Positions 26,342 through 34,741 of a stretch of DNA of 64,000 nucleotides are shown here, in pieces. Origin of the DNA: Thalassolituus oleivorans MIL-1. Lineage in GTDB: Bacteria > Pseudomonadota > Gammaproteobacteria > Pseudomonadales > Oceanobacteraceae. The stretch is from assembly GCF_000355675.1 (NCBI RefSeq), contig NC_020888.1:779001-843000 (forward strand), in the 5' to 3' direction. The position numbers and the translations under genes are program-made. The first letter of the stretch is position 1; every line of letters starts with the position of its first letter. The notes beneath the pieces are model-generated. The model was not told where the DNA came from. It saw only the letters and a list, made by a program, of their open reading frames with translations, and did no database searches.

Positions 26342-26826
26342 AGCGGGTATTAGCGACGTCTTTGGTGCTTTTGGCGTCGCGACACATGTTCAGTTTTACA
26401 CAGCCCGGTGGTATCCGCTAGTTGGCTGTACCCGCGCATTATATTAGGTGAGGCTCAACCTCTTGCAGGAGGCTGGTCAGCTGAGGATAGAAAAATGGTG
26501 TTTACCGGTTCCCAAACTCAGGCCGCTTAATTGACGCGAAAATACCGGAAAAGACCTTTTCGGTCAATTGTTTAGCAGCTTCGGTGGTTGCTTGGCAAGG
26601 TGCAAATTTGACGAATATAAAGTGACTTTATGCCGATTAGCTCTACGTACCTTGCTCTGTGGCTACACTCAATAGTACCGCGAATATTTAACCTAAATGG
26701 CCACTCCGTCGGGCCTAGGCGTGCTGGAACAGTGTGATCTAGATAATGAAACTGTCACTAAGGCGCTAGGCTCGTTAAGGTAGCTGAGGTGACTGACACA
26801 CAGCAAACCCATCAGGAGGAATGCGT
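26342..26826. other. 485-bp intergenic region upstream of the glucosylglycerol block
   Basis: No gene of credible length was found. It carries the divergent promoters of mqo and of the + strand block. Two items stand out: the 15-bp palindrome listed separately, and an imperfect hairpin around 26546-26568 (ACCG.AAAAG / CTTTT.CGGT). A perfect AGGAGG at 26814-26819 serves the next gene. A TTGACG at 26608-26613 could be a -35 box, with no good -10 at 16-18 bp. Confidence 0.5.
26617..26631. promoter_or_regulatory. 15-bp perfect palindrome, candidate operator
   Basis: ATAAAGTGACTTTAT is perfectly symmetrical about its central G/C. It lies about 195 bp upstream of the phosphorylase start and immediately downstream of a TTGACG (-35-like) box, i.e. 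where a repressor could overlap a promoter. No regulator gene is adjacent, and the cognate protein is unknown. Confidence 0.3.
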
Positions 26827-28269
26827 ATGGCATTGACCAACTCGGTGCAACTAATTTGCTACCCAGACCGCTTAGGCAATAACTTGAGTGATCTTTACGG
26901 TATTTTAGAGAAACATCTCACTGAAGCCGTTGGCGGCGTTCATATTTTACCTTTCTATCCATCGAACGCTGATGGTGGATTCTCACCGCTGACTCATAAA
27001 GAAGTTGATCCACGTTATGGTACGTGGGCTGATATAGAACGTATTGCCGCTAAATATGATATTTGCGCTGACTTAACGGTGAATCATATTTCGGATGAAT
27101 CCCCTGAATTTTTAGACTTTATCGAGAAGGGTGACGCCTCCAAATATGGCGACTTGTTTGTACGAGTTGGGCGTATGGGCGAGATTACGCCAGACGACAT
27201 GGCGAAAATTCATATTCGCAAAGAAAAAGAACCATTCCGCGATGTCACTTTTGGCGACGGTACGACCGATCGTGTTTGGTGTACCTTTACCGAGAAGCAA
27301 ATTGATTTAAATTACGAAGCCGATATAACCTACGAATTAATGGAAAGTTACATCGCCTTTTTGGCGAGTAAAGGCGTAAAATTATTTCGGTTGGATGCAT
27401 TTGGCTACACCACTAAGCGTATTGGATCGACGTGTTTTTTAGTTGAACCAGAAGTGTATCGAATTCTTGATTGGGTTAATTCGGTAGCGCAAAGGCATGG
27501 ATGTGAGTGCCTCCCCGAAGTACATGATCACACTAGCTACCAATATGCGATAGCACGCCGAAATATGCACCCTTATGGATTTGCGTTGCCCCCTCTGCTG
27601 TTATTCTCCTTGTTAGATGCCAATAGCGTTCATCTTAAAAATTGGCTGCGTATGTGTCCTCGTAACATGATTACGGTGTTAGACACTCATGATGGAATTT
27701 GCATTCCTGATGTCGAAGGTGTTCTACCTAATGATTGCATTACAGCATTAATCGATAATTTACAGTCACGCAGTGCAGATCCGATTCTACGTCGCTCGGC
27801 AGCGAATATTCATAGTGTGGGTGCTATCTATCAAATTACCTGCACATTTTATGATGCTTTGATGCAAAACGATGACGCCTACATTGCTGCTCGTGCAATA
27901 CAGTTTTTTACGCCAGGAATTCCGCAGGTTTATTACGTTGGGTGGCTTGCTGGCGAAAATGATAATGAATTAATGGAAAGTAGCGGTGAGTTGCGTGATA
28001 TTAATCGCCATTATTATTCGTTGGATGAGGTTGACGCTGCCGTAGAAAAGCCGGTGGTGAAACGTCTGACCAAATTAATGGAGTTTCGTACACAGTATCC
28101 CGCCTTTGATGGCCACTTTGAGCTAAATTCTTCAAACGACACGAGTATTTGCATGGCGTGGCGTCACGGCGAATATTATTGCCGTATCTTTGTCGATTTG
28201 AACTTTAAAACCACCACGTTGACGTATCTGGAAACAGAACATTTAACGGAAGTCACTATTACCTGCTGA
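26827..28269 (+). CDS. GH13_18 phosphorylase, probably glucosylglycerol phosphorylase
   Basis: Sucrose-phosphorylase-type enzyme: GH13 TIM barrel with the nucleophile Asp in FRLDAFGY (about residue 190), the acid/base Glu in LPEVHDH (about 231), and the third acid in LDTHDGI (about 289). The N-terminal NSVQLICYPDRLG and HILPFYPSNADGGFSP are as in subfamily 18. That subfamily also contains glucosylglycerol, glucosylglycerate and sucrose-6-phosphate phosphorylases, and glucosylglycerol phosphorylase was described from a marine Marinobacter. Because GgpPS is encoded in the same block, cleavage of glucosylglycerol by phosphate to glucose 1-phosphate and glycerol is the best guess. The ATG at 26827 is preferred: AGGAGG lies 7 nt upstream, but only 1 nt before the ATG at 26821. 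480 aa. Confidence 0.82.
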   Translation: MALTNSVQLICYPDRLGNNLSDLYGILEKHLTEAVGGVHILPFYPSNADGGFSPLTHKEVDPRYGTWADIERIAAKYDICADLTVNHISDESPEFLDFIEKGDASKYGDLFVRVGRMGEITPDDMAKIHIRKEKEPFRDVTFGDGTTDRVWCTFTEKQIDLNYEADITYELMESYIAFLASKGVKLFRLDAFGYTTKRIGSTCFLVEPEVYRILDWVNSVAQRHGCECLPEVHDHTSYQYAIARRNMHPYGFALPPLLLFSLLDANSVHLKNWLRMCPRNMITVLDTHDGICIPDVEGVLPNDCITALIDNLQSRSADPILRRSAANIHSVGAIYQITCTFYDALMQNDDAYIAARAIQFFTPGIPQVYYVGWLAGENDNELMESSGELRDINRHYYSLDEVDAAVEKPVVKRLTKLMEFRTQYPAFDGHFELNSSNDTSICMAWRHGEYYCRIFVDLNFKTTTLTYLETEHLTEVTITC

Positions 28270-28382
28270 TTGAAGCAGTAGAATTTCCGCAAGGCTGCTA
28301 AGCTTCGGATAAATGTCACGAGGCTGTCGTCTTTGCTGCTTAGACTTCCAGCGCCTCAATTCGCACAGGAGTATTTTCGTTT

Positions 28383-29660
28383 ATGTTACAACTCATTGCG
28401 CCCATCGGCTCATTGCTGACGGGTGTATCGTTATTATTACTTGGTAGTGGCTTGTTAAATACCTTATTAGCGATACGTGGAGGGGCAGCAGGGTACGATT
28501 CCAGCACGATGGGCCTAATAATGTCGGGCTATTTTGTGGGTTTTTTTGTTGGTACGTTTATCGCGTTGCCTATGATCCGCCGAGTCGGCCACATCCGAGT
28601 GTTTGCGCTTTGCGCTGCTGTTGCTTCAGTATCTGTGATGCTGCATCAATTGATAATTAACCCTTGGGTGTGGGTGGGGTTAAGAGTACTGACCGGTATC
28701 TCGCTGGTGATTTTATATACCGTAATCGAGAGCTGGCTCAATGCACAAACTCCAGCAAACCAGCGTGGAAAAGTATTTGCTGTCTACATGGTGGTTAACC
28801 TAGCAGCATTAACTTTGGCGCAGCAGTTGATGCGTTTTGATTCAGCAGAGTCTTATATTCTGTTTGCCTTGGCTTCAATGCTCGTTACTTTAAGTTTAGT
28901 ACCGGTTGCATGGACTCGATTAACTCCTCCAGAGGTACAGACGGTTAAGCGATTACGTATTCCCTTCTTATGGCGAATTGCTCCCGTTGCGGTTGCCGCA
29001 TCCTTGCTATCCGGGCTTGCCATGGGCGCTTTTTGGGGGATGGGGGCGGTATATGCTGGCAAAGTTGGGCTTGATGATGCCGGTATCGCAAGCTTTATGA
29101 GCGCTGGCATTCTTGGTGGTGCGTTGTTGCAGTATCCCTTAGGTCGTTACTCTGATAGCAGCGATCGGCGAAAAGTGATCGCCATTACCTGTGCTTTTGC
29201 AGCACTGGCCGCTTTATTGCTGATACCCGCTGGATTCAATAGTACGACTCTATTATTCGCTATCGCTCTATATGGTGGCTTGGCTTTTGCGATTTATCCT
29301 GTTGCTGTTGCGCACCTAATCGACCACTTAGATGGTCCGGATATCATTGCTGGTGGCAGTGCAGTTTTGCTACTTCATGGAATTGGAGCGGCCATTGGGC
29401 CTGCGTTAGCAGGACAGTTAATGACAGTAACCGGACCAAGCGCTTTACCAGTATATTTTTGCTTTATGCAGCTGCTGCTCGCAGGCTTTGCCATCTGGAA
29501 GATTAACGCTAGAAACGAAGATGAGTATGAACATCCTGCACAATTTGTTGCCATGGTGCGCACCACGCCAACTGCGCTGGAAATGTACCCCGATGAATCT
29601 GAAGCAGTATCGGAGGTCGATGATAGTCTATCTTCTCAAGCCAGAGAAAATGCGGCATGA
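28383..29660 (+). CDS. MFS transporter (YcaD-like drug/solute carrier family)
   Basis: Twelve-helix major facilitator, 425 aa. N-half: LNTLLAIRGGAAGYDSSTMGLIMSGYFVGFFVG, MIRRVGHIRVFALCA (loop 2-3 motif), VLTGISLVILYTVIESWLN. C-half: GKVGLDDAGIASFMSAGILGGALLQYPLGRYSDSSDRRKV. The pattern is that of the YcaD/UMF-type branch of MFS. A hydrophilic C-terminal tail of about 45 residues follows. CAGGAG lies 11 nt before the ATG. It sits 113 bp after the phosphorylase gene on the same strand. Glucosylglycerol, glycerol or a sugar would fit the context, but the substrate cannot be read from the sequence, and export is as possible as import. Confidence 0.85.
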   Translation: MLQLIAPIGSLLTGVSLLLLGSGLLNTLLAIRGGAAGYDSSTMGLIMSGYFVGFFVGTFIALPMIRRVGHIRVFALCAAVASVSVMLHQLIINPWVWVGLRVLTGISLVILYTVIESWLNAQTPANQRGKVFAVYMVVNLAALTLAQQLMRFDSAESYILFALASMLVTLSLVPVAWTRLTPPEVQTVKRLRIPFLWRIAPVAVAASLLSGLAMGAFWGMGAVYAGKVGLDDAGIASFMSAGILGGALLQYPLGRYSDSSDRRKVIAITCAFAALAALLLIPAGFNSTTLLFAIALYGGLAFAIYPVAVAHLIDHLDGPDIIAGGSAVLLLHGIGAAIGPALAGQLMTVTGPSALPVYFCFMQLLLAGFAIWKINARNEDEYEHPAQFVAMVRTTPTALEMYPDESEAVSEVDDSLSSQARENAA

Positions 29661-29727
29661 AATCCTTTCTTAGACTAAAACTGACATCTGTTGGATATTT
29701 ATTGTGGGAGTAAGAACCTTAACTACA

Positions 29728-29752
29728 CTTCCTTTAGACCAACTAAAGGAAG
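29728..29752 (+). promoter_or_regulatory. Hairpin masking the Shine-Dalgarno of the Cache gene
   Basis: A perfect 10-bp stem CTTCCTTTAG/CTAAAGGAAG with a 5-nt loop (ACCAA). The right arm contains AAAGGA, the Shine-Dalgarno of the next gene, whose ATG lies 8 nt after the stem. Folding would hide the binding site. No T-run follows, so a terminator is unlikely. Confidence 0.5.
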
Positions 29753-29760
29753 CTTTCAGA

Positions 29761-30339
29761 ATGAATAGTATCAAGTCACATTTCTTTTCTAAGCGCTGCG
29801 TGCAAGTAGCATTTGGGGTAGTTTTAACAGCATGTTCAATGCTGTCTATCGCCGAAGAAGCTCCGGCAAAACTGCATGAAATCCTACCGGATTTAGAGGT
29901 TTGGAGTACTGATCAAGCTTTGATTGACGCCGTTCGTCAGCAAAACTCGGAAGGTTTGACGCTTGCAACCATTCAAGAACGCGATGCTGTGTGGCGTGCC
30001 ACATCCGGTGTTGATGATTTCATGGCAGAGCTTATGTCGAGTGCTGTCGCAAAGCACATGCTGACACTAGAACAAAGTAAACCGTATTTTGTTGAGTTTT
30101 TCTTGATGGATAATCAAGGTGCCAATGTCGCCATGACGAATAAGACTTCTGATTATTGGCAGGGCGACGAGGAAAAATTTACTGAGTCATTTAAAGGTGG
30201 AGTAGGAAACACCTATATGAGTGACGTCAAATTTGACGAAAGTTCTCAAGCCTACCTCGTACAAGTTTCTATTCCTATTATGGATGGCGATAAAGCAATA
30301 GGAGCAATGACCATCGGAGTTAATTTAGACGAACTTTGA
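29761..30339 (+). CDS. Secreted single-Cache (PDC-like) sensor protein
   Basis: Signal peptide (residues 1-33, with the hydrophobic VQVAFGVVLTACSMLSIA and probable cleavage near AIAEE), followed by one PDC/Cache-type ligand-binding domain. The C-terminal YFVEFFLMDNQGANVAMTNKTSDYWQGDEEKF and YLVQVSIPIMDGDKAIGAMTIGVNL are the classic Cache strand pattern. There is no transmembrane or signalling domain after it, so it is a free (or, via the Cys in LTAC, possibly lipid-anchored) periplasmic protein. The ATG at 29761 is chosen because of the AAAGGA upstream and the signal peptide. The chemoreceptor gene starts 33 bp downstream. A role as a ligand-binding partner of that receptor is an inference. 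Confidence 0.78.
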   Translation: MNSIKSHFFSKRCVQVAFGVVLTACSMLSIAEEAPAKLHEILPDLEVWSTDQALIDAVRQQNSEGLTLATIQERDAVWRATSGVDDFMAELMSSAVAKHMLTLEQSKPYFVEFFLMDNQGANVAMTNKTSDYWQGDEEKFTESFKGGVGNTYMSDVKFDESSQAYLVQVSIPIMDGDKAIGAMTIGVNLDEL

Positions 30340-30372
30340 TTGTGGTAATTGGTTGTACCTTGGAGCAGGGAT

Positions 30373-32022
30373 ATGAAAAATTGGTTTGATAATTTAAGTT
30401 TCGCAAAAAAAGTAACCCTGCCTTTGGCACTTGTCGGTTTACTGGTAATTGCTTTATCTGTTGTCGCTATCAGTTCCAGAAATACGGTATCAGAAGCAGT
30501 CGGAACTGTTATCCATCACGATTTGCCAGCGCTTAATATCCTGTTACAAACGGGTATGGATTTTTACCGGGTCGTGGTAGCAGAGCGAAGCTTGCTTAAT
30601 TTAAAAGTAGGGTCATCAGACTACGATGCCATGCTAAAGCAGCATAAGGAAAGCTTGACTGAAATCGAATACAATTTTCAGAGGCTCGCCGATTTAGACC
30701 CAAAAATAACTCAAAATAAAAATTATCAGTCCTTGCTAACTAGCTTTGGAAAATGGAAAGCCATTACTACCAAAATAGAACAAGAAAGGTCGACTGATAG
30801 TCGAATCGGACGCAGTACTGCGATGGGTTTGTCTTATGCTGAAGGACATCAGCTATTTGACGAATCAATGATCCATTTAAATGCCATGATTCATGACATT
30901 GAAATACTCTCGAATAAAGAATCGGAATACGTCGATCAAGTGCAAGATCAAGCCATGTTTAAACAGGTTTTTCTATTGGCTCTGGCATTGGTTACCTGCG
31001 TATCTCTCGCAATACTATTCCCACGGATGATTACCCGCGATCTCAATCAAATTAATGATCGTTTCACTGATCTCGCTGAAGGAGAGGGCGATCTGACCGT
31101 TAGATTTAATACAAAACGCAGTGATGAATTAGGCCGCCTCAGTCATTCGTTCGATCGTTTTATGGATAAATTACATAGTTTAATCAGCGAAATCATACAT
31201 ACCTCGAATGGCGTTGGCAGCAATGTTGGTGAGTTGAATGGTATGTCCAAGCAAGCAAAAACATCGATTAGTCAACAAGATGAGTCAATTAATTCGGTGG
31301 CTGTCGCTGTTGAAAAAATGCGTGAAGCCCTGAAAGGTATTGCAGCAAATACATCGACCACAGCTGAAGAAGCGAAAAATTCACAGCATTGTACGGAAGA
31401 TGGACGTTTGTTAGTTGAACAGACAAGAACAGACATTCAGTCCTTAACCAACGATGTTCAGCAAGTTTATAAAGCGATTTCAAGAATTGAGACAGGTACA
31501 GAACGTATTGGGTCTGTACTTGCGGTTATTAGTGGTATCGCAGAACAGACCAATCTGTTAGCGCTTAACGCTGCAATTGAAGCAGCGCGGGCGGGTGAAC
31601 AAGGTCGAGGCTTTGCCGTAGTGGCAGATGAGGTTCGGTCGCTCGCGAGCAAGACTCAACAATCAACTAAAGATATTAATGATATGATTGTCGAGCTTGA
31701 AAATAGCGTGTCTGTTGCTGTGAAAACAATGGATTCAGCGACTGAAAATGCTGAAAAAACGTTAAGTTCCAGTATGAAAACCAGCGATTCGATTCAAGAA
31801 ATTCAAGCTTCGTTTGTTAAGGTTCAAGGTTTAGTTGGTGAAACAGCTCGATCCACTGAAGAGCAATATAAAATTATTGAAGCAATCAATAAAAATATAT
31901 CTTCCATTAATGAATTGTCTACCGTGAGTGCTGATCGTGCTGGTAAGGTGGAAGACTCAAGCCGTAGTTTGCATAATTTGTATCAAAAGCTATTACAAAC
32001 AACGAATAAGTTTAAAGTTTAA
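30373..32022 (+). CDS. Methyl-accepting chemotaxis protein, 4-helix-bundle sensor
   Basis: Chemoreceptor, 549 aa: TM1 (about residues 15-37), an all-helical periplasmic domain of about 150 residues of the 4HB type, TM2 (about 199-220), a HAMP domain (FTDLAEGEGDLTVRFN), and the signalling domain with [16 protein letters not shown] at the tip. The ATG at 30373 follows GGAGCAGGGAT. It lies directly behind the secreted Cache gene, and inside the glucosylglycerol block. Possible signals are the solute itself or osmolarity. No chemotaxis kinase genes are near. Confidence 0.93.
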   Translation: MKNWFDNLSFAKKVTLPLALVGLLVIALSVVAISSRNTVSEAVGTVIHHDLPALNILLQTGMDFYRVVVAERSLLNLKVGSSDYDAMLKQHKESLTEIEYNFQRLADLDPKITQNKNYQSLLTSFGKWKAITTKIEQERSTDSRIGRSTAMGLSYAEGHQLFDESMIHLNAMIHDIEILSNKESEYVDQVQDQAMFKQVFLLALALVTCVSLAILFPRMITRDLNQINDRFTDLAEGEGDLTVRFNTKRSDELGRLSHSFDRFMDKLHSLISEIIHTSNGVGSNVGELNGMSKQAKTSISQQDESINSVAVAVEKMREALKGIAANTSTTAEEAKNSQHCTEDGRLLVEQTRTDIQSLTNDVQQVYKAISRIETGTERIGSVLAVISGIAEQTNLLALNAAIEAARAGEQGRGFAVVADEVRSLASKTQQSTKDINDMIVELENSVSVAVKTMDSATENAEKTLSSSMKTSDSIQEIQASFVKVQGLVGETARSTEEQYKIIEAINKNISSINELSTVSADRAGKVEDSSRSLHNLYQKLLQTTNKFKV

Positions 32023-32367
32023 ATGCAACCTTATGTGGCATTTTAATTGTATGTGCACAGTGGTGGTGCTATTGTCAGCGCATGATTAATGTTAAATCCT
32101 AAATTAAAAGCGTGTTTAACGTTTTTATTTGCTAGGTATGAAATATGCATGTATTAATTGTCAGTTTTTATTAATTCTGACAATGATGTTAATATTTCGA
32201 CAAAATTCGATGTTGATTATTTCATTTTGGAGCGAAGCGCTGTAATACTGCATTTGAGCTTATCTAGCTTGGTTCAATTTTTAGGTACCTTAATTCACAG
32301 GTCCTTTTCGTAATTTTTTGCTCAGTTTACCGTTTCGTTTCCTGTCACATAGCCACAGGAGACTACT
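32023..32367. other. 345-bp AT-rich intergenic region upstream of ggpPS
   Basis: No gene seen. It probably holds the ggpPS promoter: an extended -10-like TGTAATACT lies near 32240, without a convincing -35. A TGTCAG/CTGACA 6-bp inverted repeat (about 32159-32182) surrounds a T/A-rich loop. A CAGGAG precedes the ggpPS ATG. Confidence 0.4.
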
Positions 32368-34626
32368 ATGCTATTAGCTACCGATCTTGATGGAACCTTC
32401 CTCGCGGGCGACGCTGCCCAGCGTCAACAGCTGTACCAATTAATCGCAGCGCATCCGAACATTGATTTGGTCTTTGTTACCGGACGTGGTTTGGAGTCTG
32501 TGCTGCCACTGCTCGCCGATACTATGATCCCTCAGCCTGATTATATTATTTGTGACGTCGGCTGCACGATCGTTAATGGTCATACTTTGCAGCCCGTATT
32601 TGAGGTACAAAGCCCCATTGAAGATATGTGGCCAGGCGAACACAAAATTGAAGAGGCGATCGCTCATATTGCCGGTTTAACGCGTCAAGATGTTCCGCAA
32701 GAGCGTCGTTGTTCATATTTTTGCGAAGAGGGTGCAGTCACCGAAGAATTAAGTGAAATCGCCGCAACACTTAACTGCGATGTACTTTATTCGGCGGGTT
32801 TGTATTTGGATTTTCTTCCCAAAGGCATTAACAAAGGCGCGACACTAACTGCTCTCATTAATCACCTCGAATTAAATAGCGAAGATGTGATGGTTGCTGG
32901 TGATACATTGAATGATTTATCTATGTATGAGCACGATTTTATCGGTGTGTGTGTGGGGGAATCGGAAGCTGGATTGCTAGAAGCTACTCGTAGCCGTGCT
33001 CGTGTGTATCATGCATTGGAACCCGGTTGCGGTGGCATCTTGGAGGCCATTAGTCACTTTGGTTTTTTAGGCGAAGAGGGCATCAGTGCTGAGGTGCGCG
33101 AGCCAGCAACGCCGGGGCAATCTGATTTGGTCATGGTTTATCACCGCTTGCCATATGAAGAATATATTGAAGATGGTATTCAAAAGCGTCGTCGTCCGAC
33201 CTCTCCTAACGGCATTATTCCTACGTTAATGAGTTTTTTCGCCGATGGAAAAAAGGGATCTTGGGTGGCATGGTCGATTCATGATCCAAAGTTAGGTGAA
33301 TTCGAGAGTCATACTGAGGTCGATGTTGATAAGTATCCGAATCTAGTCGCAGCGCGGGTGGGCTTGAGTAAGCGTGATGTTGATATCTTCTATAAGAAAT
33401 TCTCGAAAGAAGCTTTCTGGCCAACCTTGCATACTTTCTGGGAACGAGCGACTTTTCGAGAAGATCATTGGGAGGTGTTTAAAGACGTTAATCGTCGTTT
33501 TGCTGAGCGCACCAGTGAAGAAGCCGCTGAAGGCGCTACCGTATGGATTCACGATTACAACTTATGGATGGTGCCAGCCTATTTGCGCGAATTACGTCCA
33601 GATTTAAACATCGCATTTTTTCATCACACGTATTTTCCATCTGCAGATGTATTTAATGTTCTGCCATGGCGTCGCGAGATAGTGGGGAGCTTGTTGCAAT
33701 GTGATTATATTGGCTTTCATATTCCACGTCAGGCTGAAAATTTTGTCGACGTTGCTCGTGGTGTCACCCCCATTGATGTGAAAGAAAAAGTGGGTTGTGC
33801 TCCTCGCTTTGTAACTTATGGCTGTGCCGTCGGTTTGGATGAAATGACGACCGAAATCGAAGTGAATAATCGCCGTATTCGTTTGGGCGCTCACCCAGTG
33901 GGATTAGATTTAAATCGAGTTTCAGATGCGTTAGAAGATCCTGTTATTCAGAACCGCATGACGGAGCTGCGTGAAGAGTTAAGTGGCACTAAGTTAGTCT
34001 TGTCGGTTGAGCGCTTGGATTACACCAAAGGGATTCCTGCTAAGCTTCAAGCCTTTGAAAAACTGTTGGAAGATCACCCTGAGTTGCACGGTAAAGTCAC
34101 GCTTGTCACTGTCTGTGTGCCGGCAGCAAAAGAAATGACGGTGTATAAAAAACTTCAGATAGAAATAGAACAGGCGGTTGGTCGTATTAATGGTCGCTAT
34201 GCCGATGTTGGCTGGACTCCAGTGCAATTTTTCTTCCGCGCTGTACCGTTTGAGCAGTTAGTGGCTTATTACGCTATGGCGGATGTCATGTGGATTACGC
34301 CGTTGCGCGATGGTTTAAACTTGGTTGCTAAGGAGTACGTTGCGACCCAAGGTAAGATTGAGGGTAGTGGTGTACTGGTATTATCTGAGTTCGCAGGTGC
34401 GGCGGCAGAAGTGCGCGGAGCCATGTTAACGAATCCACATGATCCCGCGGAAATGGCCGAGACTTGTTATTTGGCACTAGCAATGAATCGTGACGAAGCG
34501 CGGAGTCGTATGCGCGAGGCTTACGAAATTGTGAGCCATTATGATATCGAGCATTGGGGGAATGAGTTTTTGGCGGCAGTAAAGGGTAAAGCTAACCATA
34601 AAACACGTTTAGTAAAAGTTGCTTAG
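32368..34626 (+). CDS. ggpPS: Bifunctional glucosylglycerol-phosphate synthase/phosphatase
   Basis: Two fused domains in 752 aa. Residues 1-235 are a HAD phosphatase of the sucrose-phosphatase type, with TDLDGT at residues 5-10 and GDTLNDLSMYE near 187. Residues about 245-745 are a GT20 glycosyltransferase. Its motifs are those of glucosylglycerol-phosphate synthase (HDYNLWMVPAYLREL near 395, FFHHTYFPSADVFN, LPWRREIVGSLLQCD, FHIPRQAENF) rather than OtsA, which has HDYHL; VERLDYTKGIP (about 547) and DGLNLVAKEYV (about 647) contact the nucleotide sugar. It should convert ADP-glucose plus glycerol 3-phosphate to glucosylglycerol. N-terminally fused GgpPS proteins are known from Azotobacter and other proteobacteria. 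The neighbouring phosphorylase gives the reverse route. Expected to be salt-induced. Confidence 0.9.
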   Translation: MLLATDLDGTFLAGDAAQRQQLYQLIAAHPNIDLVFVTGRGLESVLPLLADTMIPQPDYIICDVGCTIVNGHTLQPVFEVQSPIEDMWPGEHKIEEAIAHIAGLTRQDVPQERRCSYFCEEGAVTEELSEIAATLNCDVLYSAGLYLDFLPKGINKGATLTALINHLELNSEDVMVAGDTLNDLSMYEHDFIGVCVGESEAGLLEATRSRARVYHALEPGCGGILEAISHFGFLGEEGISAEVREPATPGQSDLVMVYHRLPYEEYIEDGIQKRRRPTSPNGIIPTLMSFFADGKKGSWVAWSIHDPKLGEFESHTEVDVDKYPNLVAARVGLSKRDVDIFYKKFSKEAFWPTLHTFWERATFREDHWEVFKDVNRRFAERTSEEAAEGATVWIHDYNLWMVPAYLRELRPDLNIAFFHHTYFPSADVFNVLPWRREIVGSLLQCDYIGFHIPRQAENFVDVARGVTPIDVKEKVGCAPRFVTYGCAVGLDEMTTEIEVNNRRIRLGAHPVGLDLNRVSDALEDPVIQNRMTELREELSGTKLVLSVERLDYTKGIPAKLQAFEKLLEDHPELHGKVTLVTVCVPAAKEMTVYKKLQIEIEQAVGRINGRYADVGWTPVQFFFRAVPFEQLVAYYAMADVMWITPLRDGLNLVAKEYVATQGKIEGSGVLVLSEFAGAAAEVRGAMLTNPHDPAEMAETCYLALAMNRDEARSRMREAYEIVSHYDIEHWGNEFLAAVKGKANHKTRLVKVA

Positions 34627-34671
34627 CTCTTAGTGGCCTGAAAACGAAGGGTAGCATAGCTGTAATAAGAG

Positions 34672-34712
34672 AAAAAAAGCCGGTTTTATTAACCGGCTTT
34701 TTACGTTTTATT
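34672..34712. terminator. Intrinsic terminator after ggpPS
   Basis: 9-bp stem AGCCGGTTT-type (GCCGGTT/AACCGGC extended by A-T pairs) with a TTATT loop, flanked by A and T runs; usable by ggpPS (+) and by the convergent EamA gene (-). Confidence 0.88.
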
Positions 34713-34741
34713 TCTCAGTTTAATTAACTGGTTAGTCTTGG

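Noticed and set aside
26490-26530. 11-codon frame (MVFTGSQTQAA) after GAGGA in the gap before the phosphorylase
   Set aside because: Too short to support; could be a leader peptide, but nothing else points to attenuation.
29661-29760. FliA (sigma-28) promoter before the Cache/chemoreceptor pair
   Set aside because: TAAA and a GATATTTA are about 15 bp apart, but the GCCGATAA consensus is matched too poorly to claim.
32368-34626. Trehalose-6-phosphate synthase/phosphatase as identity of the HAD-GT20 fusion
   Set aside because: The HDYNLW and HHTYFPSADVFN motifs fit glucosylglycerol-phosphate synthases, and the phosphatase is N-terminal, whereas OtsA-OtsB fusions have it C-terminal.
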